Positions 51,358 through 60,957 of a DNA stretch of 64,000 bases are shown here, in pieces. This DNA comes from Brevibacterium sp. CCUG 69071 (GTDB lineage: Bacteria > Actinomycetota > Actinomycetes > Actinomycetales > Brevibacteriaceae), in assembly GCF_021023135.1 (NCBI RefSeq), contig NZ_PGFV01000003.1, positions 62,001 through 126,000 of the forward strand, given 5' to 3'. How positions within the stretch are numbered: the stretch's first letter is position 1; each line of letters opens with the position of its first letter. A program made the translations under genes and the position numbers. Below the pieces are notes generated by a model. It made no database searches. It was not told the origin of the DNA and worked only from the letters and a program-made list of their open reading frames with translations.

Positions 51358-52539
51358 GTGAGTGATTCCGTGTCCGGTCCGACGCGGCGGCACTGGATCC
51401 GGATCATCACGGGGATCCTCGCGGCCGCGGCGCTCCTTGTCGTGGTCGCCGGTCTGGTGCCCGGTCCGCAGCTCGGCGAGCTGGCAGCGACCACCGGGCC
51501 GGTTCTCGCCTTCGTTTTGGGGGTGACGATCGTCGCCGAACTCGCGAGCTTGGCCGGGGTCTTCACCGTCCTCGCCTCGCACCTCGCGGCCTGGGGTCGG
51601 GGTCGTGTGATCCTGCTGTGGTCGCTCGTGCTCGTCATGATCGTGCTCATCACGGCCTTCATGTCACTCGACACCACGGCCGTCCTCGTCACCCCGATCG
51701 TCGTCGTCCTCGCCCGCCGGGTCGGCCTCTCTCCCCTGCCCTTCGCCCTGGCCACCGTGTGGCTGGCGAACACAGCGTCCCTGTTCCTCCCGGTCTCCAA
51801 TCTGACGAACCTCATCGCCGCCGATACCTTCGGGCCGCACCCGGGTGATTTCACCTCCGCCCTGTGGGCCCCGACCCTGACTGCCGTGGTCATCACCGTC
51901 GCTGCGCTCTCGATCATCTACCGCAGGTCCCTGACCGGCAGGTACACGGTGACCGCCCCCGCCGAGGTGGCTGACCGTCCGCTTCTCATCGTCGGCATGA
52001 TCGTCGTTGGCCTGCTCGTGCCACTGCTGATCTCGGGCGCGGACGTGGCCATCGTCGCCGGAGGCGCCGCGCTCGTTCTGTTGGCGGCGTTCGCGATCCG
52101 CAGGCCCCGAGTGCTCAGCCCGAGCCTCGTCCCGTGGCGCACTCTGGTGTTCGCGGCGAGCCTCTTCGTCCTCGTCGAGGCCGCCCACGCCCACGGATTC
52201 GGGACGCTGCTGGCCTCGGCGAGCGGCACAGGTGAGGACCTCGGCAGCCTGCTGCAGGTGGCGGCGGTCGGCGCACTGGGTGCGAACGCGGTGAACAATC
52301 TGCCGGCATTCCTCGCACTCACCCCGATCGCCGAGTCCCCGCTGCGCATGGGCGCCCTGCTCATCGGCGTCAACCTGGCCCCGCTGATCTCACCGTGGGC
52401 ATCGCTGGCGACCCTGCTGTGGCATCAGCGGCTGACGAGTCTCGACGTGGACATCTCTTGGCGTCGCTACGCCCGGTTCGGACTGCTCCTCGTCATCGTC
52501 CTCGTGCCCGCCTGCGTGCTCGCACTCTGGGTGAGTTGA
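51358..52539 (+). CDS. ArsB/NhaD-superfamily (SLC13-like) permease
   Basis: A 393-residue ion-transporter-superfamily membrane protein with about ten helices. Two loop signatures typical of the superfamily are seen: AFMSLDTTAVLVTPIVVVLA and NTASLFLPVSNLTNLIAAD in the first half, and GANAVNNLPAFLALTPIAES in the second. The ion or anion cannot be set; no arsenic-resistance genes are adjacent. TACCCT ends six bases before the GTG start, so the message is probably leaderless. Confidence 0.85.
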   Translation: MSDSVSGPTRRHWIRIITGILAAAALLVVVAGLVPGPQLGELAATTGPVLAFVLGVTIVAELASLAGVFTVLASHLAAWGRGRVILLWSLVLVMIVLITAFMSLDTTAVLVTPIVVVLARRVGLSPLPFALATVWLANTASLFLPVSNLTNLIAADTFGPHPGDFTSALWAPTLTAVVITVAALSIIYRRSLTGRYTVTAPAEVADRPLLIVGMIVVGLLVPLLISGADVAIVAGGAALVLLAAFAIRRPRVLSPSLVPWRTLVFAASLFVLVEAAHAHGFGTLLASASGTGEDLGSLLQVAAVGALGANAVNNLPAFLALTPIAESPLRMGALLIGVNLAPLISPWASLATLLWHQRLTSLDVDISWRRYARFGLLLVIVLVPACVLALWVS

Positions 52540-52583
52540 AGCGGGCGGCGTTCGCGGGTGGCCGGGCCGCTCTGCACCGATTC

Positions 52584-52621
52584 AGTCAGGATGCACCGGT
52601 TGCAACCGGTGCATCCTGACT
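52584..52621. terminator. Perfect 38-bp palindrome between convergent genes
   Basis: AGTCAGGATGCACCGGTTG followed by its exact reverse complement. It lies between the 3' ends of the ArsB-like gene and the glucarate dehydratase gene, so it most likely acts as a bidirectional terminator, although no T-run follows on either side. Confidence 0.7.
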
Positions 52622-52676
52622 CATTCAGTGCACTTCTCGGGCGCGGAGGCGGTCAGCAGGCTGCACCGCACGCGTC

Positions 52677-54008
52677 TCACCGGACCAGGCAGGGTCGTTT
52701 CGCGTCGAAGGACCATCCGGGGACCAGGTACTGCATGGCCACCGAATCGTCGCGCGATCCCAGACCGTGTTCGACGTAGAGTTCGTGGGCCGCGGCCAGT
52801 TTGTCCTCGTCGATCGTCACGCCGAGGCCCGGTGTCTGCGGTACAGCGATCTCGCCGTCGACGATCCGCAGCGGCTCGGTTGTCAGCTCCTGACCGTCCT
52901 GCCAGATCCAGTGGGTGTCGAGCGCGGTGATCTCGCCTGGGGCGGCGGCACCGACATGGGTGAACATGGCCAGGGAGACATCGAAGTGGTTGTTCGAGTG
53001 CGAACCCCAGGTGAGACCGAAGTCGTGGCACATCTGGGAGACTCGGTGAGAGCCGGACATCGTCCAGAAGTGCGGATCGGCCAAGGGGATGTCGACAGAT
53101 GACTCACGGATCGCGTGGGCCATCTCCCGCCAGTCCGTGGCGATCATGTTCGTCGCCGTCCGCAGCCCGGTGGCACGACGGAACTCGGCCATCACTTCGC
53201 GCCCGGAGAAGCGACCCTCGGGGCCGCAGGGATCCTCGGCGTAGGCGACGACGCCGTTGAGTGCATGCCCATAGCGGATGGCGTCCTCGAGCAGCCAGCC
53301 GCCATTGGGGTCGAGGGTGATCCGAGCGTCCGGGAAGCGCTCGGCGAGCGCGGTGACGGTGTCGACCTCACGGTCGCCGGCGAGCACACCTCCCTTGAGC
53401 TTGAAGTCCTTGAACCCGTATTTCTCGGCAGCCGCCTCGGCGAGGGTGACGATCGATTCCGGGGTCAGCGCCTCTTCGCGACGCAGCCGATCCCAGCCGG
53501 TAGCCTCAGGCTCACGCAGGTAGTCGAGATCGGTGGCGTCCGGGTTGCCGACGTAGAAGAGATACCCGAGCATCGGCACGGCGTCTCGCTGCTGGCCTGC
53601 GGCGAGCAGGTCTGCCACCGGCAGCCCGAGGAACTGTCCGAGGAGGTCGAGCAGCGCGGACTCGAGCGCGGCGGTCGCGTGCACGCCGACGCGCAGATCG
53701 AAGGTCTGGTTGCCTCGGCCTCCGGCGTCGACTGCGGCGAACTTCCCGTGCAGCTCGGACACGATCCGATTGACCAGAGCCACCGGGCGACCGATCAGCT
53801 CTCCTCCGGCCTCTTCGATTGCTGACTTGATGTTCTCTCCGCCGGGAACCTCACCGAGCCCCGTCCGTCCATCGCTGTCGGTGACGAGAACGATGTTGCG
53901 GGTGAAGTAGGGCCCGTGTGCCCCGGAGAGGTTGAGCAGCATCGAGTCGCGCCCGGCCACGGGGACGACGCGAACGGCGGCGATGGTCGGTCGAACCGTT
54001 TCGCCCAT
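52677..54008 (-). CDS. gudD: Glucarate dehydratase
   Basis: A 443-residue enolase-superfamily enzyme that dehydrates D-glucarate to 5-dehydro-4-deoxyglucarate. Catalytic elements are DFKLKGGV (KxK base), LDPNGGW and YAEDPCG (metal Asp and Glu), ATNMIATDW and the general-base His in [30 protein letters not shown] is typical of GlucD. It needs Mg. It is the last gene of the minus-strand aldarate operon, four bases after the dehydrogenase. The N-terminus [20 protein letters not shown] is the GlucD substrate loop. Confidence 0.93.
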   Translation of the reverse strand: MGETVRPTIAAVRVVPVAGRDSMLLNLSGAHGPYFTRNIVLVTDSDGRTGLGEVPGGENIKSAIEEAGGELIGRPVALVNRIVSELHGKFAAVDAGGRGNQTFDLRVGVHATAALESALLDLLGQFLGLPVADLLAAGQQRDAVPMLGYLFYVGNPDATDLDYLREPEATGWDRLRREEALTPESIVTLAEAAAEKYGFKDFKLKGGVLAGDREVDTVTALAERFPDARITLDPNGGWLLEDAIRYGHALNGVVAYAEDPCGPEGRFSGREVMAEFRRATGLRTATNMIATDWREMAHAIRESSVDIPLADPHFWTMSGSHRVSQMCHDFGLTWGSHSNNHFDVSLAMFTHVGAAAPGEITALDTHWIWQDGQELTTEPLRIVDGEIAVPQTPGLGVTIDEDKLAAAHELYVEHGLGSRDDSVAMQYLVPGWSFDAKRPCLVR

Positions 54009-54012
54009 GTCT

Positions 54013-55599
54013 CTATCTCACCGTTCCGTCGATCATCTGCACGACCGACCAGGGGTTCTCATCCTGCACCGGCTCGGGCAGCAGCGAGGCGGGAATCGCC
54101 TGATACGCGACCGGCCGGAGGAACCTGTCGATGGCGAGGCTGCCCACCGAGGTTGTCGCCGGAGCCGAGGTCGCCGGGAACGGCCCGCCGTGGACCATCG
54201 CGTGTCCGACCTCGACTCCCGTCGGCCATCCGTTGAAGAGGATTCGACCGCAGAGGTCTTCAAGTGTGGGAAGCAGTCGGCCTGCCGCCTCGTGGTCGGA
54301 CTTTGCAGCGTGAATGGTCGTCGTCAGCTGTCCTTCGACGTCTGCGAGTGTGGCCGCAAGCTCGTCGACATCGGCATAGCGGACGAGCAGAGATGCGGCA
54401 CCGAAGATCTCCTCGCTGAGCACACTGTTCGAGCTCAGCGCGGCCGCCGAGGCGGTGAACACGACAGGTGCGGGAGCATTGGCTTCCTGACCCGGCTGGC
54501 CCTGGGCCACCTCGGTGACGTCGTCCTGAGCGGCGAGCTTCGAAACCCCTCGGTCGAACGCCTCGGCGATCGAGGGGGTGAGCATCGTCTGCCCGGACTG
54601 CTCGCGCAGCAGTTCGGCCGTGGCGGCGACGAATGCGTCGCCGGCGGCTCCGGTCGGAACCAGCACCAGCCCGGGGGCTGTGCACAGCTGACCGCTCGAT
54701 CCGGTCAGCGACGTGACGAACTGCGCGGCGAGCCCCTGGGCTCCGGTCCCCTCGTCGCCCAGTGCGCCTTCGAGGAGGATCACCGGGTTGATCGAGCTCA
54801 TCTCGGCATAGACGGGGATGGGCACGGGACGAGCAGCCGCGGTGGCGGCGAGTGCGAGTCCGCCGGTGCGCGAACCGGTGAATCCGATGGCCGCGATGCG
54901 CGGGTCAGCGGCCAGCTGCTGACCGACGGAGGAGCCCGGCCCGTAGACGAGCGAGAAGACTCCGCTGTCGATCCCGGTCTCTTCGGCGGCTCGGGCGATT
55001 GCCCGGCCGACGATTTCGCCGGTGCCCGGGTGCGCATTGTGGGCCTTGACGATCACGGGGCAGCCTGCGGCCAGAGCCGAGGCGGTGTCGCCGCCGGCAA
55101 CGGAGAAGGCCAGGGGGAAGTTGCTGGCTCCGAAGACGACGACGGGTCCCAGCGGAACTCGGCGCTGCCGGATGTCGAGTCGCGGCGCAGGGGTCCGGTC
55201 GGGAAGGGCCGGGTCGATGCGGGCACCGTGGTGGTTCCCGGTGCGGACCACCTCGGCGAAGAGGCGCAGCTGTCCGACGGTGCGGCCGACCTCTCCGGTC
55301 AGCCGTGCCTGCGGAAGCCCGGTCTCGGACATCGCCCGCTCGACCAGCGGTTCCCGGACCGCTTCGATGTTCGCGGCGATCGCGTCGAGGAAGCGGCTTC
55401 TGGCCTCGGGGGTCGTGCTGCGATATGAGGAGAAGGCCGCGGCCGCCGCCGCGATCGCCTCATCGACCTGAGTGGAGTCGAGGAAACTGTAGTCGGGGGC
55501 GAGCTTCTCCCCTGTGGAGGGGTCGACGGCCCGTGTGGAGCCGCCGTTGCCGGCGAGCTGGGCGCCGGCGATGAGGGACTGGCCGGTGAGTTCTGTCAT
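54013..55599 (-). CDS. Alpha-ketoglutarate semialdehyde dehydrogenase
   Basis: A 528-residue aldehyde dehydrogenase of the ketoglutarate-semialdehyde type. It oxidises 2,5-dioxopentanoate to 2-oxoglutarate with NAD(P). The catalytic Glu is in [12 protein letters not shown] and the catalytic Cys in [12 protein letters not shown]; the nucleotide loop is [32 protein letters not shown] and [11 protein letters not shown] are typical of this subfamily. It lies six bases after the dehydratase-decarboxylase gene and completes the pathway to the TCA cycle. Confidence 0.92.
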   Translation of the reverse strand: MTELTGQSLIAGAQLAGNGGSTRAVDPSTGEKLAPDYSFLDSTQVDEAIAAAAAAFSSYRSTTPEARSRFLDAIAANIEAVREPLVERAMSETGLPQARLTGEVGRTVGQLRLFAEVVRTGNHHGARIDPALPDRTPAPRLDIRQRRVPLGPVVVFGASNFPLAFSVAGGDTASALAAGCPVIVKAHNAHPGTGEIVGRAIARAAEETGIDSGVFSLVYGPGSSVGQQLAADPRIAAIGFTGSRTGGLALAATAAARPVPIPVYAEMSSINPVILLEGALGDEGTGAQGLAAQFVTSLTGSSGQLCTAPGLVLVPTGAAGDAFVAATAELLREQSGQTMLTPSIAEAFDRGVSKLAAQDDVTEVAQGQPGQEANAPAPVVFTASAAALSSNSVLSEEIFGAASLLVRYADVDELAATLADVEGQLTTTIHAAKSDHEAAGRLLPTLEDLCGRILFNGWPTGVEVGHAMVHGGPFPATSAPATTSVGSLAIDRFLRPVAYQAIPASLLPEPVQDENPWSVVQMIDGTVR

Positions 55600-55605
55600 T
55601 GGCGA

Positions 55606-56553
55606 TCAGGCTCCGATCTTCTCGGCTGTGGCGGGACGGATTCCGGCGGCGTCGATGAGCGCGCCGAGGTCAGCGATGTCCTTTTCGCTGAGGTCGGTCA
55701 GCGGTGGTCGCACTGGTCCGCTGTCGTGTCCGATGGCCTTGAGGCCGCCCTTGACGATGGAGACGCCGAATCCCTTTCCGCGATCGCGGATGTCGAGGTA
55801 GGGCAGGACGAAGCGATTGAGCTTCTCCGTGACCGCAGTGCGATTCTGTTCTCGCACATCGGCATAGAAGTCGAGAGCGAACTCGGGGACGAAGTTGAAC
55901 ATCGCCGAGGAGTAGGTGCTCATCCCCAACTGGAGGAGCGGGAGGGCGAAGGTCTCGGCCGTCGGCAGCCCGCCGAGGTAGAAGAGGCGGTCGCCGTTCT
56001 TCGCATAGACCTTGGTCAGGTGCTCGATGTCGCCGATGGCGTCCTTGAAGCCGATGAAGTTCGCATGGTTGTCGGCGAGGCGGGCGACGGTTTCGGCGGA
56101 GTAGATCGCGTTGGCGCGGTTGTAGACGATGACGCCGATGTTCGTCGCTTCGCAGATCGCGGCGACGTGGCGGTAGAGGCCGTCCTGATCGCATTCGGTG
56201 AGGTAGGGCGGGAGCACCAGGACACCTTCGGCCCCGGCCGCTTCCGCGTCCTTGACGTTGCGCACCGCCTGCACGGTCGGTCCCGCCGCGGATGCCAGGA
56301 CCGGTACTTCGGGCCGGGATTCGGCGACGGCCAGGGAGACCACTCGGGCTGCTTCGTCGGGGCTCAGGCTGAAGCCCTCACCGGTGCCGCCGGCTGCGAA
56401 CAGGCCGGCAACCTCGTAGCTGGACTGCCAGGCGATGTGGTCACGGTAGCGATCCTCGTCAATGCTGAGGTCCGAGTTGAAGGCCGTGGCGGGGAACGAG
56501 AGCAGACCGTTCTTCAGATGTGTCGCCAGTTCCTGAGGGGAGAATTGGGCCAT
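55606..56553 (-). CDS. 5-dehydro-4-deoxyglucarate dehydratase
   Basis: A 315-residue DapA-family aldolase-fold enzyme. It dehydrates and decarboxylates 5-dehydro-4-deoxyglucarate to 2,5-dioxopentanoate. The Schiff-base Lys is in FIGFKDAIGD, the Tyr in GVIVYNRANAIYS, and the binding loop is AAGGTGEGFSLSPDE. The C-terminal YGFGVSIVKGGLKAIG-like stretch (GFGVSIVKGGLKAIGHDSGP) is typical of this subfamily. AAGGAAGCACC precedes the ATG. It is the first gene of the minus-strand aldarate operon. Confidence 0.93.
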   Translation of the reverse strand: MAQFSPQELATHLKNGLLSFPATAFNSDLSIDEDRYRDHIAWQSSYEVAGLFAAGGTGEGFSLSPDEAARVVSLAVAESRPEVPVLASAAGPTVQAVRNVKDAEAAGAEGVLVLPPYLTECDQDGLYRHVAAICEATNIGVIVYNRANAIYSAETVARLADNHANFIGFKDAIGDIEHLTKVYAKNGDRLFYLGGLPTAETFALPLLQLGMSTYSSAMFNFVPEFALDFYADVREQNRTAVTEKLNRFVLPYLDIRDRGKGFGVSIVKGGLKAIGHDSGPVRPPLTDLSEKDIADLGALIDAAGIRPATAEKIGA

Positions 56554-56773
56554 GGTGCTTCCTTTTCTGACATCTTCGATTGAGGTGATTCGGAAGTGAC
56601 TCTAGGGTCCTCTGTGATGCCTGTCTAAGCCCCATTCGATATCAGTTCATGCATTAAAGGTATTGGCCTCTGCGGGCGAACACGTATGTCATGGTGTCGG
56701 CACACGACTCGTTCGGGCACCGCCGATTGCCGTGACGAGATCGACTTCGAATCGGCATTTCTGAGGAGCACAT
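56554..56773. promoter_or_regulatory. Divergent control region of the aldarate operons
   Basis: The 220-base gap drives both operons. Around 56635-56670 it has an AT-richer patch with GATATC, ATGCAT and an imperfect ATATC/GGTAT repeat of LysR-box size. No regulator gene lies next to either operon, so control must come from elsewhere. Confidence 0.4.
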
Positions 56774-57898
56774 ATGGCGTACCATCCCGATGCGATCACG
56801 TCGATCACCCTGTCATCGATCCGACTGCCCTTGGAGGTGCCGATCTCGGATGCCAAGGTCTTCACCGGGCGGCAGAAGCCGATGACCGAGGTGGCGATGC
56901 TCTTCGCCGAGATCACGACCGCAGAGGGGAACTCGGGGATCGGCTTCAGCTACTCGAAGCGCGCCGGCGGTCCCGCCCAGTACGCCCACGCCAAGGAGAT
57001 CGCCGAGGCGGCCCTCGGCGAGGATCCCAACGACATCGCCAAGCTCTACACGAAGCTGCTGTGGGCGGGGGCCTCGGTCGGTCGCTCAGGACTGGCCACC
57101 CAGGCGCTCGCCGCCATCGACATCGCCCTCTACGACCTCAAGGCCAAGCGCGCGGATCTCCCCCTGGCCAAGTTCCTCGGCAGCCACCGGGATTCGGTCC
57201 GGACGTACAACACCTCCGGCGGCTTCCTCAACGCCTCCATCGACGAGGTGAAGGACCGTGCGTCGAAATCGCTTGCCGACGGCATCGGCGGAATCAAGAT
57301 CAAGGTCGGCCTGCCCGACAGCGCAGAGGACATTCGACGCGTGAGCGCGGTGCGCGAGCACATCGGCGATGCACCGCTGATGGTCGATGCCAATCAGCAA
57401 TGGGACAGAGCTACCGCTCTGCGCATGGGGCGGGCCTTCGATGACCTCGACCTCGTCTGGATCGAGGAACCCCTCGATGCCTATGACGTGGAGGGACATG
57501 CCCGACTGACCCGCACCCTGGACACCCCGATCGCCACCGGTGAGATGCTCAGCTCCGTCGCCGAGCACCGTGCACTCATCGATGCCCGGGCCTGCGACAT
57601 CGTCCAGCCCGATGCGCCGCGAGTCGGCGGCATCACGCAATTCATGCGCCTGCTCACGCTGGCCGATGAGGCGGCACTCGACATCGCCCCGCATTTCGCG
57701 ATGGAGATCCACCTTCATCTGGCCGCGTGCTACCCGCGGGAGACCTGGGTCGAGCACTTCGATTGGCTCGACCCGCTGTTCAACGAGCGGCTTGAGACCA
57801 AGGACGGTCGGATGATCGTGCCCGACCGCCCCGGTCTGGGAATCACGCTCAGTGATCAAGCGCGTGCCTGGACAGTCGAGACCGTGACGATCGGCTGA
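56774..57898 (+). CDS. Galactarate/talarate dehydratase (MR-MLE enolase superfamily)
   Basis: A 374-residue mandelate-racemase-type enzyme. The readable active site is IKIKVG (KxK base), MVDANQQW, WIEEPL and TGEM (three metal ligands), and the His in IAPHFAMEIH. The N-terminal cap has RLPLEVPISDAKVF and the GGPAQYAHAKEI loop. This fits L-talarate/galactarate dehydratase, feeding the same 5-dehydro-4-deoxyglucarate as the glucarate dehydratases; exact acid-sugar specificity needs assay. GAGGAGCACAT precedes the ATG. It is the first gene of the plus-strand operon. Confidence 0.88.
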   Translation: MAYHPDAITSITLSSIRLPLEVPISDAKVFTGRQKPMTEVAMLFAEITTAEGNSGIGFSYSKRAGGPAQYAHAKEIAEAALGEDPNDIAKLYTKLLWAGASVGRSGLATQALAAIDIALYDLKAKRADLPLAKFLGSHRDSVRTYNTSGGFLNASIDEVKDRASKSLADGIGGIKIKVGLPDSAEDIRRVSAVREHIGDAPLMVDANQQWDRATALRMGRAFDDLDLVWIEEPLDAYDVEGHARLTRTLDTPIATGEMLSSVAEHRALIDARACDIVQPDAPRVGGITQFMRLLTLADEAALDIAPHFAMEIHLHLAACYPRETWVEHFDWLDPLFNERLETKDGRMIVPDRPGLGITLSDQARAWTVETVTIG

Positions 57899-57911
57899 GG
57901 ACAACACTGCA

Positions 57912-59198
57912 ATGACAGGAACACCGACCTCACGCGAGCGCATCGTCGATATCTCCATCACCCCGGTGGCCTTCGCCGACCCGCCCCTGCTCAATGCGGT
58001 GGGAGTCCATGAGCCCTTCGCCATCCGCACCATCGTCGAAGTCATCACCGACTCCGGCACCTACGGACTTGGCGAGACATACGGCGATGAGGCTCACCAG
58101 GCGCGACTGACCCTCGCAGCCGAGGCACTCATCGGCACGGACATCTTCGACATCAACCACGCGCGCACCAGAGTCGACGAGGCTCTGGCCAAGGATTCCA
58201 GCGCCGGTGGGCACGGGATGAGCGGAATGATCACCGATTCCTCCACTCTCGATCGTGTCTTCTCACCGTTCGAGGTGGCACTCCTCGATCTGCAGGGCAA
58301 GAAACTCGGTCTGCCCGTCTCCGAGCTTCTCGGCGGTCGCGTGCGCGAGCGGGTCGACTTCAGCGGCTACCTGTTCTACAAATGGGCCGGGCATCCGGGA
58401 CATGCCGATGACCGGTGGGGTGAGGCTCTCGATCCCGCCGGCATCGTCCGGCAGGCCGAGAAGATGGTCTCCGAATACGGATTCAGGGCTCTCAAGCTCA
58501 AAGGAGGCGTCTTCGCCCCGGATCAGGAAGCGGAAGCCATCGAGGCTCTTGCGACCCGATTCCCCGAGGTGCCGCTGCGAATCGACCCCAATGCCGCCTG
58601 GACGGTCGAGACGTCGAACCGCGTTGCCGAGCGTCTGGCCTCAACGCTCGAATACCTCGAGGACCCGACGCCGGGTATCACGGGGATGGCCGAGGTCCGC
58701 TCCTCGGCCTCCATGCCGCTGGCGACGAACATGTGCGTCGTCGCCTTCGCTCAGCTGCCGGAGGCGATCGCGGCAGGCAGCATCGACATCATCCTCTCCG
58801 ATCACCATTTCTGGGGAGGGCTGCGCAGGTCGAGCATGCTGGCAGGCATCGCCGAGACCTTCGGAATGTCTTTGTCGATGCATTCGAATTCGCACCTGGG
58901 CATCAGCCTCGCGGCCATGCTCCATTTGGCCGGGTCGACTCAGAACATCGACTTCGCCTGCGACACCCATTGGCCGTGGAAGAACCCCGAGGACGATGTC
59001 GTCGCCGGTGCCCCGTTCCACTTCGAAGGCGGAAGCCTGGAGGTGCCGAAAGCACCCGGGCTGGGCGTGGAGCTGAACCGAGACAGACTCGCCGCCCTGC
59101 ACCAGCGCTACCTCGACTGCGGAATCAGAAATCGCGACGACACCGGCTACATGCAGAAGCTCGACCCTGACTACCAGGCACTGGCTCCGCGCTGGTGA
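57912..59198 (+). CDS. Second glucarate dehydratase-like enzyme
   Basis: A 428-residue enolase-superfamily enzyme, the second GlucD-type protein in the cluster. It has ALKLKGGV, RIDPNAAW, YLEDPTPG, ATNMCVVAF and SMHSNSHLGISLAAMLH, so the catalytic set is complete. It differs from the 52677 copy in the N-terminal substrate loop (ADPPLLNAVGVHEPFA) and in YKWAGHPGHADDRWG, which suggests another aldarate stereoisomer. It lies 13 bases after the galactarate/talarate dehydratase and 33 bases before the Nramp-like gene. Confidence 0.9.
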   Translation: MTGTPTSRERIVDISITPVAFADPPLLNAVGVHEPFAIRTIVEVITDSGTYGLGETYGDEAHQARLTLAAEALIGTDIFDINHARTRVDEALAKDSSAGGHGMSGMITDSSTLDRVFSPFEVALLDLQGKKLGLPVSELLGGRVRERVDFSGYLFYKWAGHPGHADDRWGEALDPAGIVRQAEKMVSEYGFRALKLKGGVFAPDQEAEAIEALATRFPEVPLRIDPNAAWTVETSNRVAERLASTLEYLEDPTPGITGMAEVRSSASMPLATNMCVVAFAQLPEAIAAGSIDIILSDHHFWGGLRRSSMLAGIAETFGMSLSMHSNSHLGISLAAMLHLAGSTQNIDFACDTHWPWKNPEDDVVAGAPFHFEGGSLEVPKAPGLGVELNRDRLAALHQRYLDCGIRNRDDTGYMQKLDPDYQALAPRW

Positions 59199-59231
59199 TC
59201 TGACCGGACCCGCCGAAAGGATCCAATACAT

Positions 59232-60542
59232 ATGAGTTCCCCGAGCAACGATGCTCAGACCGAGACAGACACCGGCGCAGGCGCCCCGAGAAAGAGAGGA
59301 ATCCTCGGAAGCCTCCGCGAATTCGGCCCCGGCATCATCGCCGTCCTCGCGATGATGGGGGCCGGGGATCTCGTCACCGCCTCGGTGTCGGGGTCGAACT
59401 ACGGCTACAACCTCATGTGGCTGCTTGCCGCCTCCCTGCTCATCCGATTCGTCATCGTCAACATCATGGGCCGCTATCAGGTCCTCAACCTGAAGAACCA
59501 GTCGATCATCGAGGGCTACAACGATGTCGCCCGCTGGTACCCCTGGGCCATCGGCATCGCCGCACTCATCAGCGGTCACCTGCTCAACGGCTATATGGTT
59601 CGCGGTGCCGGCGAGGCTCTGGCGAAGATCATCACCATCGGCGATCCGTTCCTCTGGTCATGTGTCCTCGTCGTCGCCAGCATCTTCGTGATCGGCAAGA
59701 ACGTCTACAAGACGATCGAGAACATCATGAAGCTGCTCCTGGCCATGATGACGGTGGTGTTCCTCGGACTTGCGATCTACAGTGTTCCCGATGTCGGTGA
59801 GATCGTTCGCGGCACCATCGGGTTCGGAATCCCCGACAACACCGGAGCGATCGGCGTCTTCGCCGTGGCATTGTCATTGATCGGAGCAGTCGCCGGCTCG
59901 ATGGCGAACTTCCTCTACCCCTACTACGTTCGCGACAAGGGCTGGAGAGGCATCAGCTACAAGAAGCTCCAGCGCAACGACATCCTGTTCGGGATTTCGT
60001 CTGCCATCGTCATCAGCCTCTCGATCTGGGTCGTCGGTGCCGAGATCCTGCGGCCGAACGGCATTGAGGTCACCAACCTCGATGACATCTCCCAAGCGCT
60101 GTCGATACACCTCGGAACCATCGGCGGAATCGTCTTCTATCTCGGCGCGTTCGGAATCCTCTACAGCAGCGTCGTCGGCTTCGCCAACGGCTTCCCCAAA
60201 GTCATCGTCGACTGCATGCACATCGTGCGGCCCGCCCGGCGCGAACGCTACGGAAGCCGCCTCGAGGACGATCCGAGCTTCAAGTGGCTCAGCCTCTTCA
60301 TCCTCATCTCGCCGATCATCTGGGCATTTCCGGGCATGCCGGGCTTCGTCACCATGGCGGTCTTCGTCACCGGGCTGCAGGCGATCATCGTGCCGCTGGT
60401 CGCCATCGGTCTGCTCATCCTCGCCAACAGGAAGAGCAATTTCGGGGAGCACCGAGCGAACATCTTCGAGAACATCGTCCTCGTGCTCACCACCCTGCTG
60501 ACGATCTGGGTGACCATCCAGGTCGTCATCGGCTGGTTCTGA
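59232..60542 (+). CDS. Nramp-like transporter in the aldarate operon
   Basis: A 436-residue protein with about eleven helices. Helix 1 is FGPGIIAVLAMMGAGDLVTA and helix 6 region LSLIGAVAGSMANFLYPYYV. As in the other two paralogues here, DPGN and the helix 6 Met-Pro-His are absent. It is the last gene of an operon of two sugar-acid dehydratases, and no other permease is in the cluster. It may import glucarate/galactarate, or supply Mg for the enolase-superfamily enzymes; the first is favoured by the loss of the soft-metal ligand. AAAGGATCC lies upstream of the ATG. Confidence 0.82.
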   Translation: MSSPSNDAQTETDTGAGAPRKRGILGSLREFGPGIIAVLAMMGAGDLVTASVSGSNYGYNLMWLLAASLLIRFVIVNIMGRYQVLNLKNQSIIEGYNDVARWYPWAIGIAALISGHLLNGYMVRGAGEALAKIITIGDPFLWSCVLVVASIFVIGKNVYKTIENIMKLLLAMMTVVFLGLAIYSVPDVGEIVRGTIGFGIPDNTGAIGVFAVALSLIGAVAGSMANFLYPYYVRDKGWRGISYKKLQRNDILFGISSAIVISLSIWVVGAEILRPNGIEVTNLDDISQALSIHLGTIGGIVFYLGAFGILYSSVVGFANGFPKVIVDCMHIVRPARRERYGSRLEDDPSFKWLSLFILISPIIWAFPGMPGFVTMAVFVTGLQAIIVPLVAIGLLILANRKSNFGEHRANIFENIVLVLTTLLTIWVTIQVVIGWF

Positions 60543-60547
60543 GCTCA

Positions 60548-60629
60548 GGCTCCCTGCGTCGCCGCATCGTGGCGCAGGGAGCCGCTATCACCGTCGCCGG
60601 GGCGACGCTGCCACTCGCAGCGTCGCCCC
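60548..60629 (+). terminator. Two tandem hairpins after the aldarate operon
   Basis: First: GGCTCCCTGCG/CGCAGGGAGCC (60548-60583). Second: GGGGCGACGCTGC/GCAGCGTCGCCCC with a five-base loop (60599-60629), perfect over 13 bases. They begin six bases after the stop codon and should end transcription of the operon. Confidence 0.75.
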
Positions 60630-60808
60630 ATGCCCCACCAGAATGCTCATGACACGAACTCCTTCTCCTGCCGCTTGATCTTCGAGCGGCCGAACACCTT
60701 GCTGATGATCGGCAGAAGCAGGCATAGGCAGCTCACCGAGATGCTTGCGCACCGGGGCCTGTCGACCGTGCGGATCGCTTCCCGAAACGTCAGCTCAAAT
60801 ACAGCCAG
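60588..60808 (-). pseudogene. Possible relic: permease tail followed by a universal-stress-protein start
   Basis: On the minus strand an open stretch ends SCLCLLLPIISKVFGRSK and KIKRQEKEFVS before a TGA at 60647, resembling the last helix and charged tail of a permease. The stop overlaps an ATG (60650) reading MSILVGHGATLRVAASP, which begins like a universal stress protein and is cut after 20 codons within the terminator hairpins. Permease-uspA pairs are common in this group, so this may be a deleted operon. The remainder of the gap (60809-60957) shows nothing. Confidence 0.3.
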
Positions 60809-60957
60809 TCAGATCCCTCGGTCGCTGGGTACCCCCGGGACCGACCCGGCTCTCTAGGTTGTTCCTCTGTGCTGTTCTTATCGCTGTTTGTCGCGATCCT
60901 GCATGGAGAGAGCAGACGGCACCACTTCGCTCGAGCACCGCGCGGTGCCGATCGCGA

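Noticed and set aside
53932..55428. Long plus-strand open frame opposite the glucarate dehydratase and aldehyde dehydrogenase genes
   Set aside because: An antisense shadow of two well-supported enzymes with complete catalytic motifs.
60630..60857. Plus-strand open frame of 75 codons after the aldarate terminator
   Set aside because: No ribosome site or family motif; the opposite strand gives a better, though degraded, reading.
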